The notes: a model not told the origin generated them from the sequence alone. Numbered from the stretch's first letter, positions 42,805-51,165 are shown. The stretch is DNA of 64,000 nucleotides from Streptomyces sp. CG4 (GCF_041080655.1 NZ_CP163525.1:3720001-3784000); one strand, 5' to 3'. Translations and numbers: made by a program.

Positions 42805-42881
42805 GGCGCACTCTCCTCGGGGAAAAGGGGCTGCATAGGGGAGGTGGCAGGCGTCGGCGACGCTAGCGCGGCAACTCCACG

Positions 42882-42893
42882 CTACACGCGTAG
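42882..42893. promoter_or_regulatory. Nucleoside-regulon palindrome, site 4 (transporter ATPase)
   Basis: CTACACGCGTAG, one base off the perfect palindrome, 77 bases before the ATPase start and between the bmp terminator-like hairpin and that start. A TAGCGT box (42865-42860) could be the -10. It suggests the transporter genes also have their own regulated promoter. Confidence 0.65.
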
Positions 42894-42910
42894 AGTTGAC
42901 ACATTGTTAT

Positions 42911-42951
42911 GGCTCGGCGAGGGGCTCCCTGAGGGCGCCCCGCGCCGAGCC
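42911..42951 (-). terminator. Stem-loop after bmp gene
   Basis: Stem GGCTCGGCG / CGCCGAGCC with an inner GGGGC / GCCCC stem, 22 bases past the bmp stop. Likely partial terminator letting the binding protein be made in excess over the transporter. Confidence 0.75.
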
Positions 42952-42972
42952 TGTGTCCGTCGGATCACGGGG

Positions 42973-44028
42973 TCACGGGGTGGTCTTGACCTTGATCTGG
43001 CCGGAGACGATCTTCTGCTTCGCGGCGTCCAGCTTGGGCTGGATGTCGGTGAGGAAGCCGCCGCTGGTGGCCAGGGAGACACCGTTCTTGGCGAGCGAGT
43101 AGACGTTGTTGCCGGTCAGCGGCTTGCCGTTGTGCACGGACTGGACCAGGTCGTAGACACCGACGTCGACGTTCTTGACGGCCGAGGTCAGGATCGCGTT
43201 CTTGTACTTGGCCAGACCCGGGATGTTGTACTGGTCGGAGTCCACGCCGATGGCCCAGGCGCCCTTGACGCCGCTGACGGCCTCGATCGCACCGTTGCCG
43301 GAGGAGCCGGCGGCGGAGTAGATGACGTCCGCGCCGTTGTCCAGCATGCCCTGCGCGGCCTCCTTGCCCTTGTCGGGGCTGGCGAAGCCGGAGGTGTCCG
43401 AGCCGTGGCTCAGGTACTGGGTGTCGACCTTGACCTTGGGGTTGGTGTCGTGCACGCCCTGGACGTAGCCCGCCTCGAACTTCTTGATCAGCGGGATGTC
43501 CACACCGCCGATGAAGCCGACGTGGTCCTTCTTGGTCTTCAGCGCGGCGGCGACACCGGCGAGGTAGGAGCTCTGCTCCTCGGTGAAGGTGATGTTGTCG
43601 ACGTTGGTGCCGTTCACCACGGAGTCGACCAGGCCGAAGGAGGTCTTCGGGAACTGCTTGGCGACCTTCTCCACGGCGGGCGCGTAGGTGTAACCGATCG
43701 CGATGACCGGGTTGTAGCCGGCCTGGGCGAGGTCCGTGAGGCGCTGCTCGCGGTCGGCCGGGGTGTCGGAGGTCTTCGCGGTCAGCTCCTTGATGGAACC
43801 GCCGAACTCCTTCTCGGCCTTGTCGGCACCGCGCGCGGCGGAGTCGTTGAAGGAACGGTCACCACGGCCGCCGACGTCGTAGGCGAGACCGATCTTGACG
43901 CCCTTGCCGCCGCCCGAGGAGGAGGAAGAGGAAGTGTTGTCAGAGGACGTGCTGCCACACGCGGTGGCAGTCACGGCGAGTGCTGCGGTCGCGATACACG
44001 CAGCGGAAAGCTTGGCTACCCGGCGCAC
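42973..44028 (-). CDS. BMP-family nucleoside-binding lipoprotein
   Basis: The extracellular binding protein that delivers nucleosides to the ABC permeases. 351 residues: lipoprotein signal MRRVAKLSAACIATAALAVT with Cys about 23, a Ser-rich tether (SSSSSSGGGKG), then the BMP/PnrA domain (IGLAYDVGGRGDRSFNDSA, FTEEQSSYLAGVAAA, VGFIGGVDIPLIKKFEAGY, GADVIYSAAGSSGNG, IGVDSDQYN). GTG 44028 follows GAAGGAG at 6 bases; the longer upstream frame is not signal-like. Confidence 0.94.
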   Translation of the reverse strand: MRRVAKLSAACIATAALAVTATACGSTSSDNTSSSSSSGGGKGVKIGLAYDVGGRGDRSFNDSAARGADKAEKEFGGSIKELTAKTSDTPADREQRLTDLAQAGYNPVIAIGYTYAPAVEKVAKQFPKTSFGLVDSVVNGTNVDNITFTEEQSSYLAGVAAALKTKKDHVGFIGGVDIPLIKKFEAGYVQGVHDTNPKVKVDTQYLSHGSDTSGFASPDKGKEAAQGMLDNGADVIYSAAGSSGNGAIEAVSGVKGAWAIGVDSDQYNIPGLAKYKNAILTSAVKNVDVGVYDLVQSVHNGKPLTGNNVYSLAKNGVSLATSGGFLTDIQPKLDAAKQKIVSGQIKVKTTP

Positions 44029-44132
44029 GGGAGGCTCCTTCACCTGACCTGAGCGCCCTGGAGGCGCTTGATGTGAGCACCATGCCAGTGCTCGAGCCGA
44101 AACGCCCCTTCGGCGTCGGCTTCGCGGCATCG

Positions 44133-44144
44133 TAACGCGCGTAG
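44133..44144. promoter_or_regulatory. Nucleoside-regulon palindrome, site 5 (bmp)
   Basis: TAACGCGCGTAG keeps the ACGCGCGT core and the right half, with two changes on the left. On the minus strand it runs directly into a -10 box TACGAT (44134-44129), about 100 bases before the bmp start. Confidence 0.65.
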
Positions 44145-44565
44145 ATGTCGCAAAAAACCCTCTCTCGAAGCCGTTATCGATTCGAGGCAAACAGCACCTG
44201 AACTCGGGGTCTTAGCCCTGCCGCGCCGCTATTGCGCACGATGTGCAAAAGGCTTATGAGCATGTTGCGCCGAACGGCGGAGCAGCCCACGTCAGGACCG
44301 CCCGCTCTCAGCGTCCGCCCTCACCGTCCATCCTCAGCGCCGCCCCGGCTTCCCACCTCGGGAGCGGTGCGGGAGCGCTGCGGGCAGCGGCTCCGCACGG
44401 AGTGATCACGGACTCACGGACGCACGAACTAACGGCCGTCGGGACGTCACGCCAATAAATATGACTTTTGAATTCCCGTAAGACCGGGCGCCCCACGCCA
44501 CCGCCTTTTGAGTCGGGCCGAACGGCGTGACGCCGGACCGCCCGACTCGTGGGGCCGAACGTGGC
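44145..44565. other. Intergenic region between bmp promoter and amidohydrolase
   Basis: No gene seen. Contains an unusually AT-rich island at about 44453-44476 (AATAAATATGACTTTTGAAT), striking in this genome and of unknown role. At 44510-44548 is a stem-loop (GAGTCGGGC / GCCCGACTC, 9 bp, inner GGCGT-hairpin), 18 bases past the amidohydrolase stop, likely its terminator. Confidence 0.6.
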
Positions 44566-45801
44566 TCAGCCCTGAACGCCGTTCGGTTCCAGGAAGGCCG
44601 CCGCCGTGAACATCTCCACGCCGACCTTGATCGCGTGTTCGTCGGCGTCGAAGTCACCCTGGTGGAGGTCGCGCACGGTGCGCTCGCCGGGGCGCCGTAC
44701 CCCGAGGCGGGCCATGGCGCCCGGCACGTGCTCCAGATACCAGGAGTAGTCCTCGCCGCCGAGGCTCTGCTCGGTGCTCTCGACGGAGTCCCGGCCGCGC
44801 CGCGCGACCATCGCCCGGCGCAGCAGCTCGGTGGACTCCTTGTCGTTCACCACCGGCGGCACCCCGCGTACATAGGTGATCTCGGACTTGGCCCGGTGCA
44901 GGGTCGCGACCTCGTCGATGGCCGCGTGCACGATGTCGGGCGCGTCCCGCCAGGCCTCCAGGTCCAGGCAGCGCACGGTGCCGGACAGCTCGGCGTGCTG
45001 CGGGATCACGTTCGGCGCGTGGCCCGACTCGATCCGGCCCCAGGTGAGGACGAGGCCGACGCGGGCGTCGACGCGGCGGCCGATCACGGCGGGCACGTCG
45101 ACGGCGACGCGGGCGGCGGCGTTCACCAGGTCGGTGGTCAGATGCGGCCGGGCGGTGTGCCCGCCCGGCCCGTCCAGGGCGACTTCGAGCCGGTCGCACG
45201 CGCTGGTGATCGCCCCGTGCCGCAGCCCGATCCGCCCGGCGTCGACGCGAGGGTCGCAGTGCACGGCGAGGATCCGCCCGACCCCCTTCAGCACCCCGTC
45301 CTCGATGGCGTCCAGGGCGCCGCCGGGCAGCACCTCCTCGGCGGGCTGGAAGAGCAGCCGTACCGGCCGGGGCAGCAGGCCCTTGGCGTGCAGGTCGGCG
45401 AGGACCAGCCCGGTGCCGAGTACGACGGTCGTGTGCACGTCGTGACCGCAGGCGTGCGCCCGGTCCGGCACGGTCGACCGATAGGCGCAGTCGGTCTTGG
45501 TGTCCGGGATGGGCAGGGCGTCGATGTCCGCGCGCAGGGCCAGGAGAGGCACGGCCGGGCGCTTGCCCTCGGTCAGGCCGATGTCACAGACGAGTCCGGT
45601 TCCCTTGGCGAGCACGCGGGGCCGAAGCCCTGCCTGCTCCAGCCGCTCCTTGATCGCGGCGGTCGTACGGAACTCCTGATTGCCCAGCTCAGGGTGCATG
45701 TGCAAGTCGCGACGGAAGGCGACGAGTTCGGCGTGCAGGGCTTCGCTCAGCACGCCGGGGAGCACATCCCCCGCAAGACCGGCCTCGGACTCTAGGGACA
45801 T
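44566..45801 (-). CDS. M20-family amidohydrolase/carboxypeptidase
   Basis: 411 residues of the M20D aminoacylase/IAA-amino-acid hydrolase type. Metal and catalytic residues: RRDLHMHPELGNQEFRT, ALRADIDALPI, ACGHDVHTTVVLGTG, LFQPAEEVLPGGA (catalytic Glu pair), GGHTARPHLTTDLV and GGEDYSWYLEHVPG. Hydrolyses an N-acyl amino acid or amide; natural substrate unknown. ATG 45801 preferred; GTG 45813 four codons earlier is abutted directly by the GAGG motif. Confidence 0.88.
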   Translation of the reverse strand: MSLESEAGLAGDVLPGVLSEALHAELVAFRRDLHMHPELGNQEFRTTAAIKERLEQAGLRPRVLAKGTGLVCDIGLTEGKRPAVPLLALRADIDALPIPDTKTDCAYRSTVPDRAHACGHDVHTTVVLGTGLVLADLHAKGLLPRPVRLLFQPAEEVLPGGALDAIEDGVLKGVGRILAVHCDPRVDAGRIGLRHGAITSACDRLEVALDGPGGHTARPHLTTDLVNAAARVAVDVPAVIGRRVDARVGLVLTWGRIESGHAPNVIPQHAELSGTVRCLDLEAWRDAPDIVHAAIDEVATLHRAKSEITYVRGVPPVVNDKESTELLRRAMVARRGRDSVESTEQSLGGEDYSWYLEHVPGAMARLGVRRPGERTVRDLHQGDFDADEHAIKVGVEMFTAAAFLEPNGVQG

Positions 45802-46121
45802 CAATTGCTTCACCCTCTGAAGGGTAGGACGCCCGGATGGTCAACTACCCCTCGATCAACAAAAGTTCAGCCCGTTAGGGGAAGAAAATCTGACCGGCGG
45901 ACGCATGGCGGCGGACTCTGGTGGGTAAAACCTCTGTTTCTCCTTCCACGCATACCACGCCTCGCCATAGTCCCGCTCGACTTGTCCAGGTACCGGACCG
46001 CGTCCACGCTCCGGATCCACCCCACCCCGGACCGCTGACCTGGGCCGTAGCCCCACTCCGCCGAACCGGCCCCCGCCGAACCGGCCCCGTGCCGAGGTCG
46101 CCGCCGGTAGGGTCCGCACCC
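45802..46121. other. Divergent promoter region without a gene
   Basis: 320 bases between the amidohydrolase and methyltransferase starts. A TAGGGT box at 46108-46113, 8 bases before the methyltransferase GTG, looks like its -10. No long repeat or coding frame is seen. Confidence 0.5.
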
Positions 46122-46829
46122 GTGACCGACGCGACCGAGAACGTCCTGACCGGCCCGACCGAGGCCTCCGCCGCGGCCGAGACCTTCCTGCAGACGACCC
46201 GCACCTCCTACGACACGATCGCCAAGGACTACGCGGCCCAGTTCCCGGCCGGCGGCCGGCACCCACTCGACCGCACCCTGATCACCGCCTTCGCCGAGCT
46301 GGTGACCGAGCACGGCTCGGCCCCCGTGGCCGACCTGGGCAGCGGCCCCGGCCACGTCACCGCGCTCCTGGACGAGCTGGGCGTGCCCGCCTTCGGCGTG
46401 GATCTCTCCCCCTCGATGGTGAGGCTGGCCCGCGACGCCTACCCCCAACTACGCTTCCACATCGGCTCGATGACGTCGCTGGACCTGCCGGACGCCACCC
46501 TGGGCGGCATCCTCGCCCTGTACTCGACGATCCACGTCCCCGACGCCCACCTGCCGGCGGCCTGCGCCGAATTCCACCGCACCCTGCTGCCCGGCGGCCA
46601 CGTCCTCCTCGCCTTCCAGACCGGCACGGAGCCCGGCCGTCTGCACCTGCCCGAGCGCTTCGGCCACGAGATCGACCTCGACTACTACTGGCGCACTCCG
46701 GACCAGGTCAGCGCCGCGCTGACGGAGGCGGGCCTGGAGCTGGTGGCGACCGTACGCCGGGAACCGACCGGGGAGGAGAGCCGGGCGAGGGCGTTCGTGC
46801 TGGCCCGCAGGCCCGCCGGCGAAGCCTGA
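46122..46829 (+). CDS. SAM-dependent methyltransferase (class I)
   Basis: 235 residues. SAM-binding motif I PVADLGSGPGHVTALL (about residue 67), acidic loop FGVDLSPSMVRLAR, IGSMTSLDLPDATLGGILAL and LPGGHVLLAFQTG. Methyltransf_25 style; substrate unknown. GTG start without a ribosome-binding site but with TAGGGT 8 bases upstream, so probably a leaderless message. Confidence 0.87.
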   Translation: MTDATENVLTGPTEASAAAETFLQTTRTSYDTIAKDYAAQFPAGGRHPLDRTLITAFAELVTEHGSAPVADLGSGPGHVTALLDELGVPAFGVDLSPSMVRLARDAYPQLRFHIGSMTSLDLPDATLGGILALYSTIHVPDAHLPAACAEFHRTLLPGGHVLLAFQTGTEPGRLHLPERFGHEIDLDYYWRTPDQVSAALTEAGLELVATVRREPTGEESRARAFVLARRPAGEA

Positions 46830-46842
46830 ACCAGTCCGGCGG

Positions 46843-47826
46843 TCACGAGCCGGAGACGAGATTCGTGGCCGCTTTGGCGCTCTGGAGGGTTCGGGCCAGG
46901 GCGACGGCGTCACCGACGGCCCAGAAGTGCAGGTAGAAGAGGCGGGGCTGGTCGTCCAGAAAGTGATTGTGCAGCTCGACCACGCCGATCCCGCCGGTTC
47001 GCAGGATCTTGATGACCCGCTGCACCTCGCCGGCGATCATGACGAAGTCCCCGGTGGCGGCGGCACGCCCACCCCCTGTGGGGAAGAAGGTGACAGCGGT
47101 CGTGACTCCCATGGCGCCCGGCACGACACGGCCGCCGTCGCTGACCGTCTCCCGGCGGGCGAAGGAGAAACGGTAGCCGTCCTCGCTCCTTCCCTTCGCA
47201 CCCAGCACGGCGTCGATGGCGGCGGTGTCGAGACCGGCCGGCGGCGATGTGTCGGGCTCCCGGGGCCCGGGGGTGGCCGTGGCGTCCAGCCCCGCTCGCA
47301 TGGCGCGGGCGAGGGACAGCGGATCGGCGGAGACACCGTGGACATGCGTCCACCACAGTGGCGGCCGATGGGCGGGGAGATGCTTGTGAATCGCGGTCTG
47401 CGCCAGATCATGGGCCTGCAGGGCGTCGGTGACACTCTGCAGCTCGTCCTCGGTGGCGACCACGTCGCCCATGAGCATCGTGCTGCCGTCCGGGTAACGG
47501 GCGAACGCCGCGAACGACCCCTCCACCAGGCCACCGACCCCGTGCGAGGTCAGATTCAGGTCGTAGCGGGGAAAGGTCAGGCGGAACACGAGTCCGTCCG
47601 CACCCAGCCCACCCACCCCGCGCAGCGCCTCGGCCACGGGCTGCCAGTCCGCCGGGAGCGTCGCCACGGGCCGCTGGAGCGACTCGGGCACGTCACCGCG
47701 ACCGTCCTCCCCGAGCCGGTCGAGGGCCTGCGCCACGGGAGCCTCGGCCAGAGCGGAGCCCAGTACGCCGCCTGCCACGAGGAACCCACGCCGCGACGTG
47801 CGCAGCGTGCTGCCGTTCGACTCCAT
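46843..47826 (-). CDS. DUF1259 (LpqO-like) protein with Tat signal
   Basis: 327 residues. Twin-arginine signal TSRRGFLVAGGVLGSALAEA indicates export in folded form. Two DUF1259-type repeats follow: first about 75-185 (GLVFRLTFPRYDLNL, ELQSVTDALQAHDLAQTAIH, WWTHVHGVSADPLSLARAMR), second about 205-325 (GRVVPGAMGVTTAVTFFPTG, VVELHNHFLDDQPRLFYLHF). The His-rich segments could bind metal. AAGGGGA precedes ATG 47826. Function unknown. Confidence 0.85.
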   Translation of the reverse strand: MESNGSTLRTSRRGFLVAGGVLGSALAEAPVAQALDRLGEDGRGDVPESLQRPVATLPADWQPVAEALRGVGGLGADGLVFRLTFPRYDLNLTSHGVGGLVEGSFAAFARYPDGSTMLMGDVVATEDELQSVTDALQAHDLAQTAIHKHLPAHRPPLWWTHVHGVSADPLSLARAMRAGLDATATPGPREPDTSPPAGLDTAAIDAVLGAKGRSEDGYRFSFARRETVSDGGRVVPGAMGVTTAVTFFPTGGGRAAATGDFVMIAGEVQRVIKILRTGGIGVVELHNHFLDDQPRLFYLHFWAVGDAVALARTLQSAKAATNLVSGS

Positions 47827-47953
47827 GCGCCGTCCCCTTGCCCCTCGACCGACTGTTCGGATCAGACAGGATGAACGACTCGCACCACCGGGCCGTGGAC
47901 GCCACGACCGGGTTTCGCCTGGTCGCGGGACCGGAGTACGGCGTTTGCCACGG

Positions 47954-48364
47954 TCACGCGGCCCCGAGCTCACACCACACGTACTTCCCGCGATCCCCGA
48001 ACCGCGCCGTGGGCTGCCACCCCCAGTACTCCGCACAAGCCTTCACCAGCCCCAGCCCCCGCCCGTCCTCCAGCTCCGCCACCTGCTCCAGCGACCGTGG
48101 CGGATCCGGCGGAGCGGGATCGGTGTCCCACGCCCCGATCCACACGGTGCCCTCCGGGGTACGGCGGACCCTGAGGGCTGCAGGCCCCTTGGTGTGGCGT
48201 ACGGCGTTGGAGACCAGCTCAGCCGCCAGCAGTTCTGCGGTGTCCACGATCCCGATCAGCCCGTGCAGGGTGAGGATCAGGCGCAGGGTGCGGCGGCAGA
48301 CGGTGACGGCTCTGAGGTCGTTGGGGATGTAGAGGGTGTAGTCCCAGGCTTCATTTTCGGGCAT
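47954..48364 (-). CDS. RsbW-like ATP-binding protein of a WhiJ-type set
   Basis: 136 residues with a GHKL ATPase fold of the anti-sigma kinase type: LLAAELVSNAVRHTKGPAAL (N-box), GAWDTDPAPP (D-box), LEDGRGLGLVKACAEYWGW (G-box). It is divergent from an XRE regulator followed by DUF397 genes, the arrangement of the abaA/whiJ-like clusters repeated through Streptomyces genomes, which act in development. Confidence 0.87.
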   Translation of the reverse strand: MPENEAWDYTLYIPNDLRAVTVCRRTLRLILTLHGLIGIVDTAELLAAELVSNAVRHTKGPAALRVRRTPEGTVWIGAWDTDPAPPDPPRSLEQVAELEDGRGLGLVKACAEYWGWQPTARFGDRGKYVWCELGAA

Positions 48365-48569
48365 GCGTCATCAACTCCGGTACAAAGGAGGGGATTTGGC
48401 GCGCGGTGGCATTGCCGCAGCCGTCATGGCAGGACAGCGCGGTGCACTTCCGCTCTGCGTGTGTTACGTCACTGACGGTAGACCTTTATTTGCAGACCGA
48501 GCAAGCGGATCGCGTAATCTGCCCCTGAACGAGTCACACACTCAGGCGTGTTGGACCGAGGAGCAGTTG

Positions 48570-49412
48570 ATGGGCTTGAGGCGCGAACCGACGGCACGCC
48601 AGATGCGTCTGGGTGCCGAACTGCGCAGACTTCGCGACGCGGCCGGTCTCAAGGGTCGTGAGGCAGCAGACCTGCTCGGCGTGAGTTCCGTCCAGATCAA
48701 CCAGATCGAGTCGGGACTCGCAGGCGTCAGCGAAGCGCGGCTGCGCCGGCTTGCCACTCACTACATGTGCACTGACGAGGAGCTGATCTCAGCCCTGGTG
48801 GCCATGGCAACCGACCGGACACGCGGCTGGTGGGAGGAGTACCGATGGCTACTGCCCAAGCCGTTCCTCGACCTGTCCGAGCTGGAGCACCACGCCACCT
48901 GCCTGCGGGAGGTCCAGTTCCTCTTCGTCCCCGGCCCCCTCCAGACGGAGGACTACGCGCGTGCCGTCTTCTCCGACAGAGTTCCAGAACTCCCCTCTGA
49001 GGAGATTGAGTTGCGCGTCCGTCACCGGATGCAACGCAAGACAGCCATCGTAGGTACCCCATATGAGGCGGTCATCCACGAAGCCGCACTGCGGATCATG
49101 GTTAGCGACCGCACCGCCTCACGGGCTCAACTCGCGCACTTGGTGGAGCGTTCTGAAGCAGGGCACGTCACCGTACGTGTCATCCCGTTCCGCCTAGAGG
49201 GTTTCACCGGTGCCGCGAACGCGATGACGTACGCAGGGGGCGCCGTACCCAGGTTGGACACGGTCGTGCGCGACGGCCCCTATGGAGCGGCTTTCATCGA
49301 CTCAGAAGCCCAGCTCAGCGCCTTTCGAACGCTCTTTCATAAAATGGAGACCGTGTCGCTCGACCCCGAGCGCTCACGTGACTTCATCCACAGGCTGGCG
49401 AAAGAGCTGTGA
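48570..49412 (+). CDS. XRE-family regulator with DUF5753 (WhiJ-like)
   Basis: 280 residues. Helix-turn-helix at about 10-65 (LGAELRRLRDAAGLKGREAA, LGVSSVQINQIESGLAGVSE), then a DUF5753-like domain (about 90-275) with WEEYRWLLPKPFLDLSELEH, VPGPLQTEDYARAVF and VIPFRLEGFTGAANAMTYA. The start at ATG 48570 follows GAGGAG at 6 bases; the frame extends upstream to 48363 without a signal. Partner of the two DUF397 proteins downstream. Confidence 0.9.
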   Translation: MGLRREPTARQMRLGAELRRLRDAAGLKGREAADLLGVSSVQINQIESGLAGVSEARLRRLATHYMCTDEELISALVAMATDRTRGWWEEYRWLLPKPFLDLSELEHHATCLREVQFLFVPGPLQTEDYARAVFSDRVPELPSEEIELRVRHRMQRKTAIVGTPYEAVIHEAALRIMVSDRTASRAQLAHLVERSEAGHVTVRVIPFRLEGFTGAANAMTYAGGAVPRLDTVVRDGPYGAAFIDSEAQLSAFRTLFHKMETVSLDPERSRDFIHRLAKEL

Positions 49413-49419
49413 GGCACCC

Positions 49420-49614
49420 ATGGGCACCCCCGACAACTGGCGGAAGTCGTCCTACTCCGGGCCCGGCGATGGAGACTCCTGCGTGGAAATCGCCCCCCGC
49501 CCCACCCACATAGCCATCCGAGACTCCAAGGACCCCGCCCTCGGCACCCTCACCATCCCCACCGAAGCCTTCACCCCCTTCATCCAAGCCCTGAAGGAGG
49601 CGCAGCGCGCCTAG
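49420..49614 (+). CDS. DUF397 protein, first copy
   Basis: 64 residues, DUF397: PDNWRKSSYSGPGDGDSCVE, IAPRPTHIAIRDSKDPALGT, TPFIQALKEAQRA. Such proteins accompany WhiJ-like regulators and probably bind them. Starts 7 bases after the XRE stop. Its central 104 bases are identical to the second copy. Confidence 0.88.
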   Translation: MGTPDNWRKSSYSGPGDGDSCVEIAPRPTHIAIRDSKDPALGTLTIPTEAFTPFIQALKEAQRA

Positions 49615-49894
49615 GCACCGTCCTGGCGAGGCATCGGCGCTCGTTGCATACGTCGAGTACGCCACGTGTGTGAAGGAGGTGGCTGACGCTGCGAAACGAC
49701 CCGGTCCACCACATGGCGAAGGAGCTGCGATGCCCGCACCTGACAACTGGCGGAAGTCGTCCTACTCCGGCGGCAACGACGGAGCCAACTGCGTGGAAAT
49801 CGCCCCCCGCCCCACCCACATAGCCATCCGAGACTCCAAGGACCCCGCCCTCGGCACCCTCACCATCCCCACCGAAGCCTTCACCCCCTTCATC
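49481..49894 (+). repeat. Direct duplication within the two DUF397 genes
   Basis: 49481-49584 and 49791-49894 are identical over 104 bases (period 310). The stretch before (CGGAAGTCGTCCTACTCCGG) is also shared, while the bases between the copies are unrelated. This points to recent duplication or gene conversion. Confidence 0.92.
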
Positions 49895-49924
49895 AAGGCC
49901 ATCCGTACCGGCGCCTGCCACTGA
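49730..49924 (+). CDS. DUF397 protein, second copy
   Basis: 64 residues, nearly the same as the first copy except PAPDNWRKSSYSGGNDGANC near the start and the tail FIKAIRTGACH. GAAGGAG lies 5 bases before the ATG. Expressed presumably with the XRE gene. Confidence 0.87.
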   Translation: MPAPDNWRKSSYSGGNDGANCVEIAPRPTHIAIRDSKDPALGTLTIPTEAFTPFIKAIRTGACH

Positions 49925-50030
49925 GACTTCTTTCTGGAACCTCCCTGGAAGGGTCCGCATCTCTCCGTGCGGTGGGGCTGGAGCGGTGACACCGGGTCCC
50001 GTGGGGATGTCTTCACCAGGGGGAAGTCTC

Positions 50031-50594
50031 ATGGCGCGGCGGACACGGGCGGTCTGCGCTCTCAGCCTGGTGGTGCTGCTGGGTGCCGCTGCCTGCGGCA
50101 AGGAGCACGACACCGCCACCCAGCCGTCCAGAGGCTCTTCGGACGCTCGTCCCGCCGTGTGCGGATCGTCCCAGCTGAGCTGGAAGCTGACCCTTCTGCC
50201 GGGCAAGCCGCACAACACGCCGACTGCGATGCTCAGCGCCGCGCACAAGGGAGCGAAGCCCTGCGCCTTCGACGGTTACCCGGGGCTCGAATACTTCGTC
50301 GGCAAGGGACCGGCGAGCGACGCGAAGCCGAAGAAATCCACGCCGGTCCATCTGGTACTGAAGCCGGGCCACAGCATCGCGTTCCCGGTCTTCTACGACG
50401 CGGTCGGCTCGCCGTCCGAGAGCTGCGACATCTCGGCGGAGTACGACCCGAGCATCTCCGTGACGCCACCGCACCGCGCCCCGCACGACGACTACGGCTC
50501 CCTCGTGCAGCTGACCGACACGCGGGGGCACCATGTGCGGGCGCAGGTGTGCGGCCCCGACGACCCGCTGTTGGGCCCGCCCCAACTGCACTGA
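50031..50594 (+). CDS. DUF4232-type lipoprotein
   Basis: 187 residues. Signal ARRTRAVCALSLVVLLGAAAC with lipid-modified Cys near 22, then a DUF4232-like domain: SSQLSWKLTLLPGKPHNTPT, SAAHKGAKPCAFDGYPGL, LVLKPGHSIAFPVFYDA, ending with a Cys pair. Extracellular, membrane-anchored; function unknown. GGGGGAA 6 bases before ATG 50031. Confidence 0.83.
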   Translation: MARRTRAVCALSLVVLLGAAACGKEHDTATQPSRGSSDARPAVCGSSQLSWKLTLLPGKPHNTPTAMLSAAHKGAKPCAFDGYPGLEYFVGKGPASDAKPKKSTPVHLVLKPGHSIAFPVFYDAVGSPSESCDISAEYDPSISVTPPHRAPHDDYGSLVQLTDTRGHHVRAQVCGPDDPLLGPPQLH

Positions 50595-50760
50595 ACCGCC
50601 TCCGGTCCACCCCGCCTGAACCCGGGCGCCGGCGCCCGTCACCCGCCGTTCCTCCTCGGTGCCCTCGGCCGACCCGACAAGTCGAGCAGTTGGATCGAAT
50701 CGGCTGTGCCGCCCCCCTCCGATCCGCAACAGTGGGTGGGACGAAGTCCGGGAGGAACGT

Positions 50761-51129
50761 ATGGAGAAGCACGAGCGCCGGCGGTTTCTCGGCGAGGTGC
50801 ACGCCGAACGGGACCGGCTGCTGCCGCTCCGCGCGGAGGCGACGCGGACCACGATCGAAATGGTGCGGACGAGCGGGAGACAGGCCGCCGAGCCCGATCT
50901 CGTGCCCTATCTGAACCTGGCCTACCTGCTGGCGGTCAAGCGCACTCGCAGTGAGGACGAAATGCTGGCCTTCGCCCTGTCGTTGGCGAACTGGGCGGTC
51001 GCGGCGGTCGCCGACCTCGCGAAGTACACAGACCGGACCGTGGAGCAGGTCGTCGACGTGTACGAGACGGCGATCATGGCCGCGGCGGAAGCCGACGAAG
51101 AGGACGAAGCCGACGAAGAACCGGCCTGA
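50761..51129 (+). CDS. Small helical protein, unknown
   Basis: 122 residues, mostly alpha-helical and charged: MEKHERRRFLGEVHAERDRL, then PDLVPYLNLAYLLAVKRTRS and MLAFALSLANWAVAAVADLA (amphipathic), ending in an acidic tail EADEEDEADEEPA. Excellent ribosome-binding site GGGAGGAACGT. No family recognised. Confidence 0.72.
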   Translation: MEKHERRRFLGEVHAERDRLLPLRAEATRTTIEMVRTSGRQAAEPDLVPYLNLAYLLAVKRTRSEDEMLAFALSLANWAVAAVADLAKYTDRTVEQVVDVYETAIMAAAEADEEDEADEEPA

Positions 51130-51165
51130 TGCGCCGTACGGCCCTCTCCCTCGCCGCGGCACCGG

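Noticed and set aside
42651..42836. Small minus-strand frame beginning MQPLFPEESAPS upstream of the transporter ATPase
   Set aside because: It is out of frame with the obvious P-loop ATPase N-terminus, which reads well in the other frame from ATC 42804.
42896..42916. Plus-strand TTGACA followed by TTATGG
   Set aside because: Only about five bases separate the boxes and no gene follows on the plus strand.
48954..48963. CTACGCGCGT, ten of twelve bases of the nucleoside palindrome
   Set aside because: It lies inside the XRE coding sequence (codons for a DYAR run), lacks the right half and has no promoter context; taken as chance.
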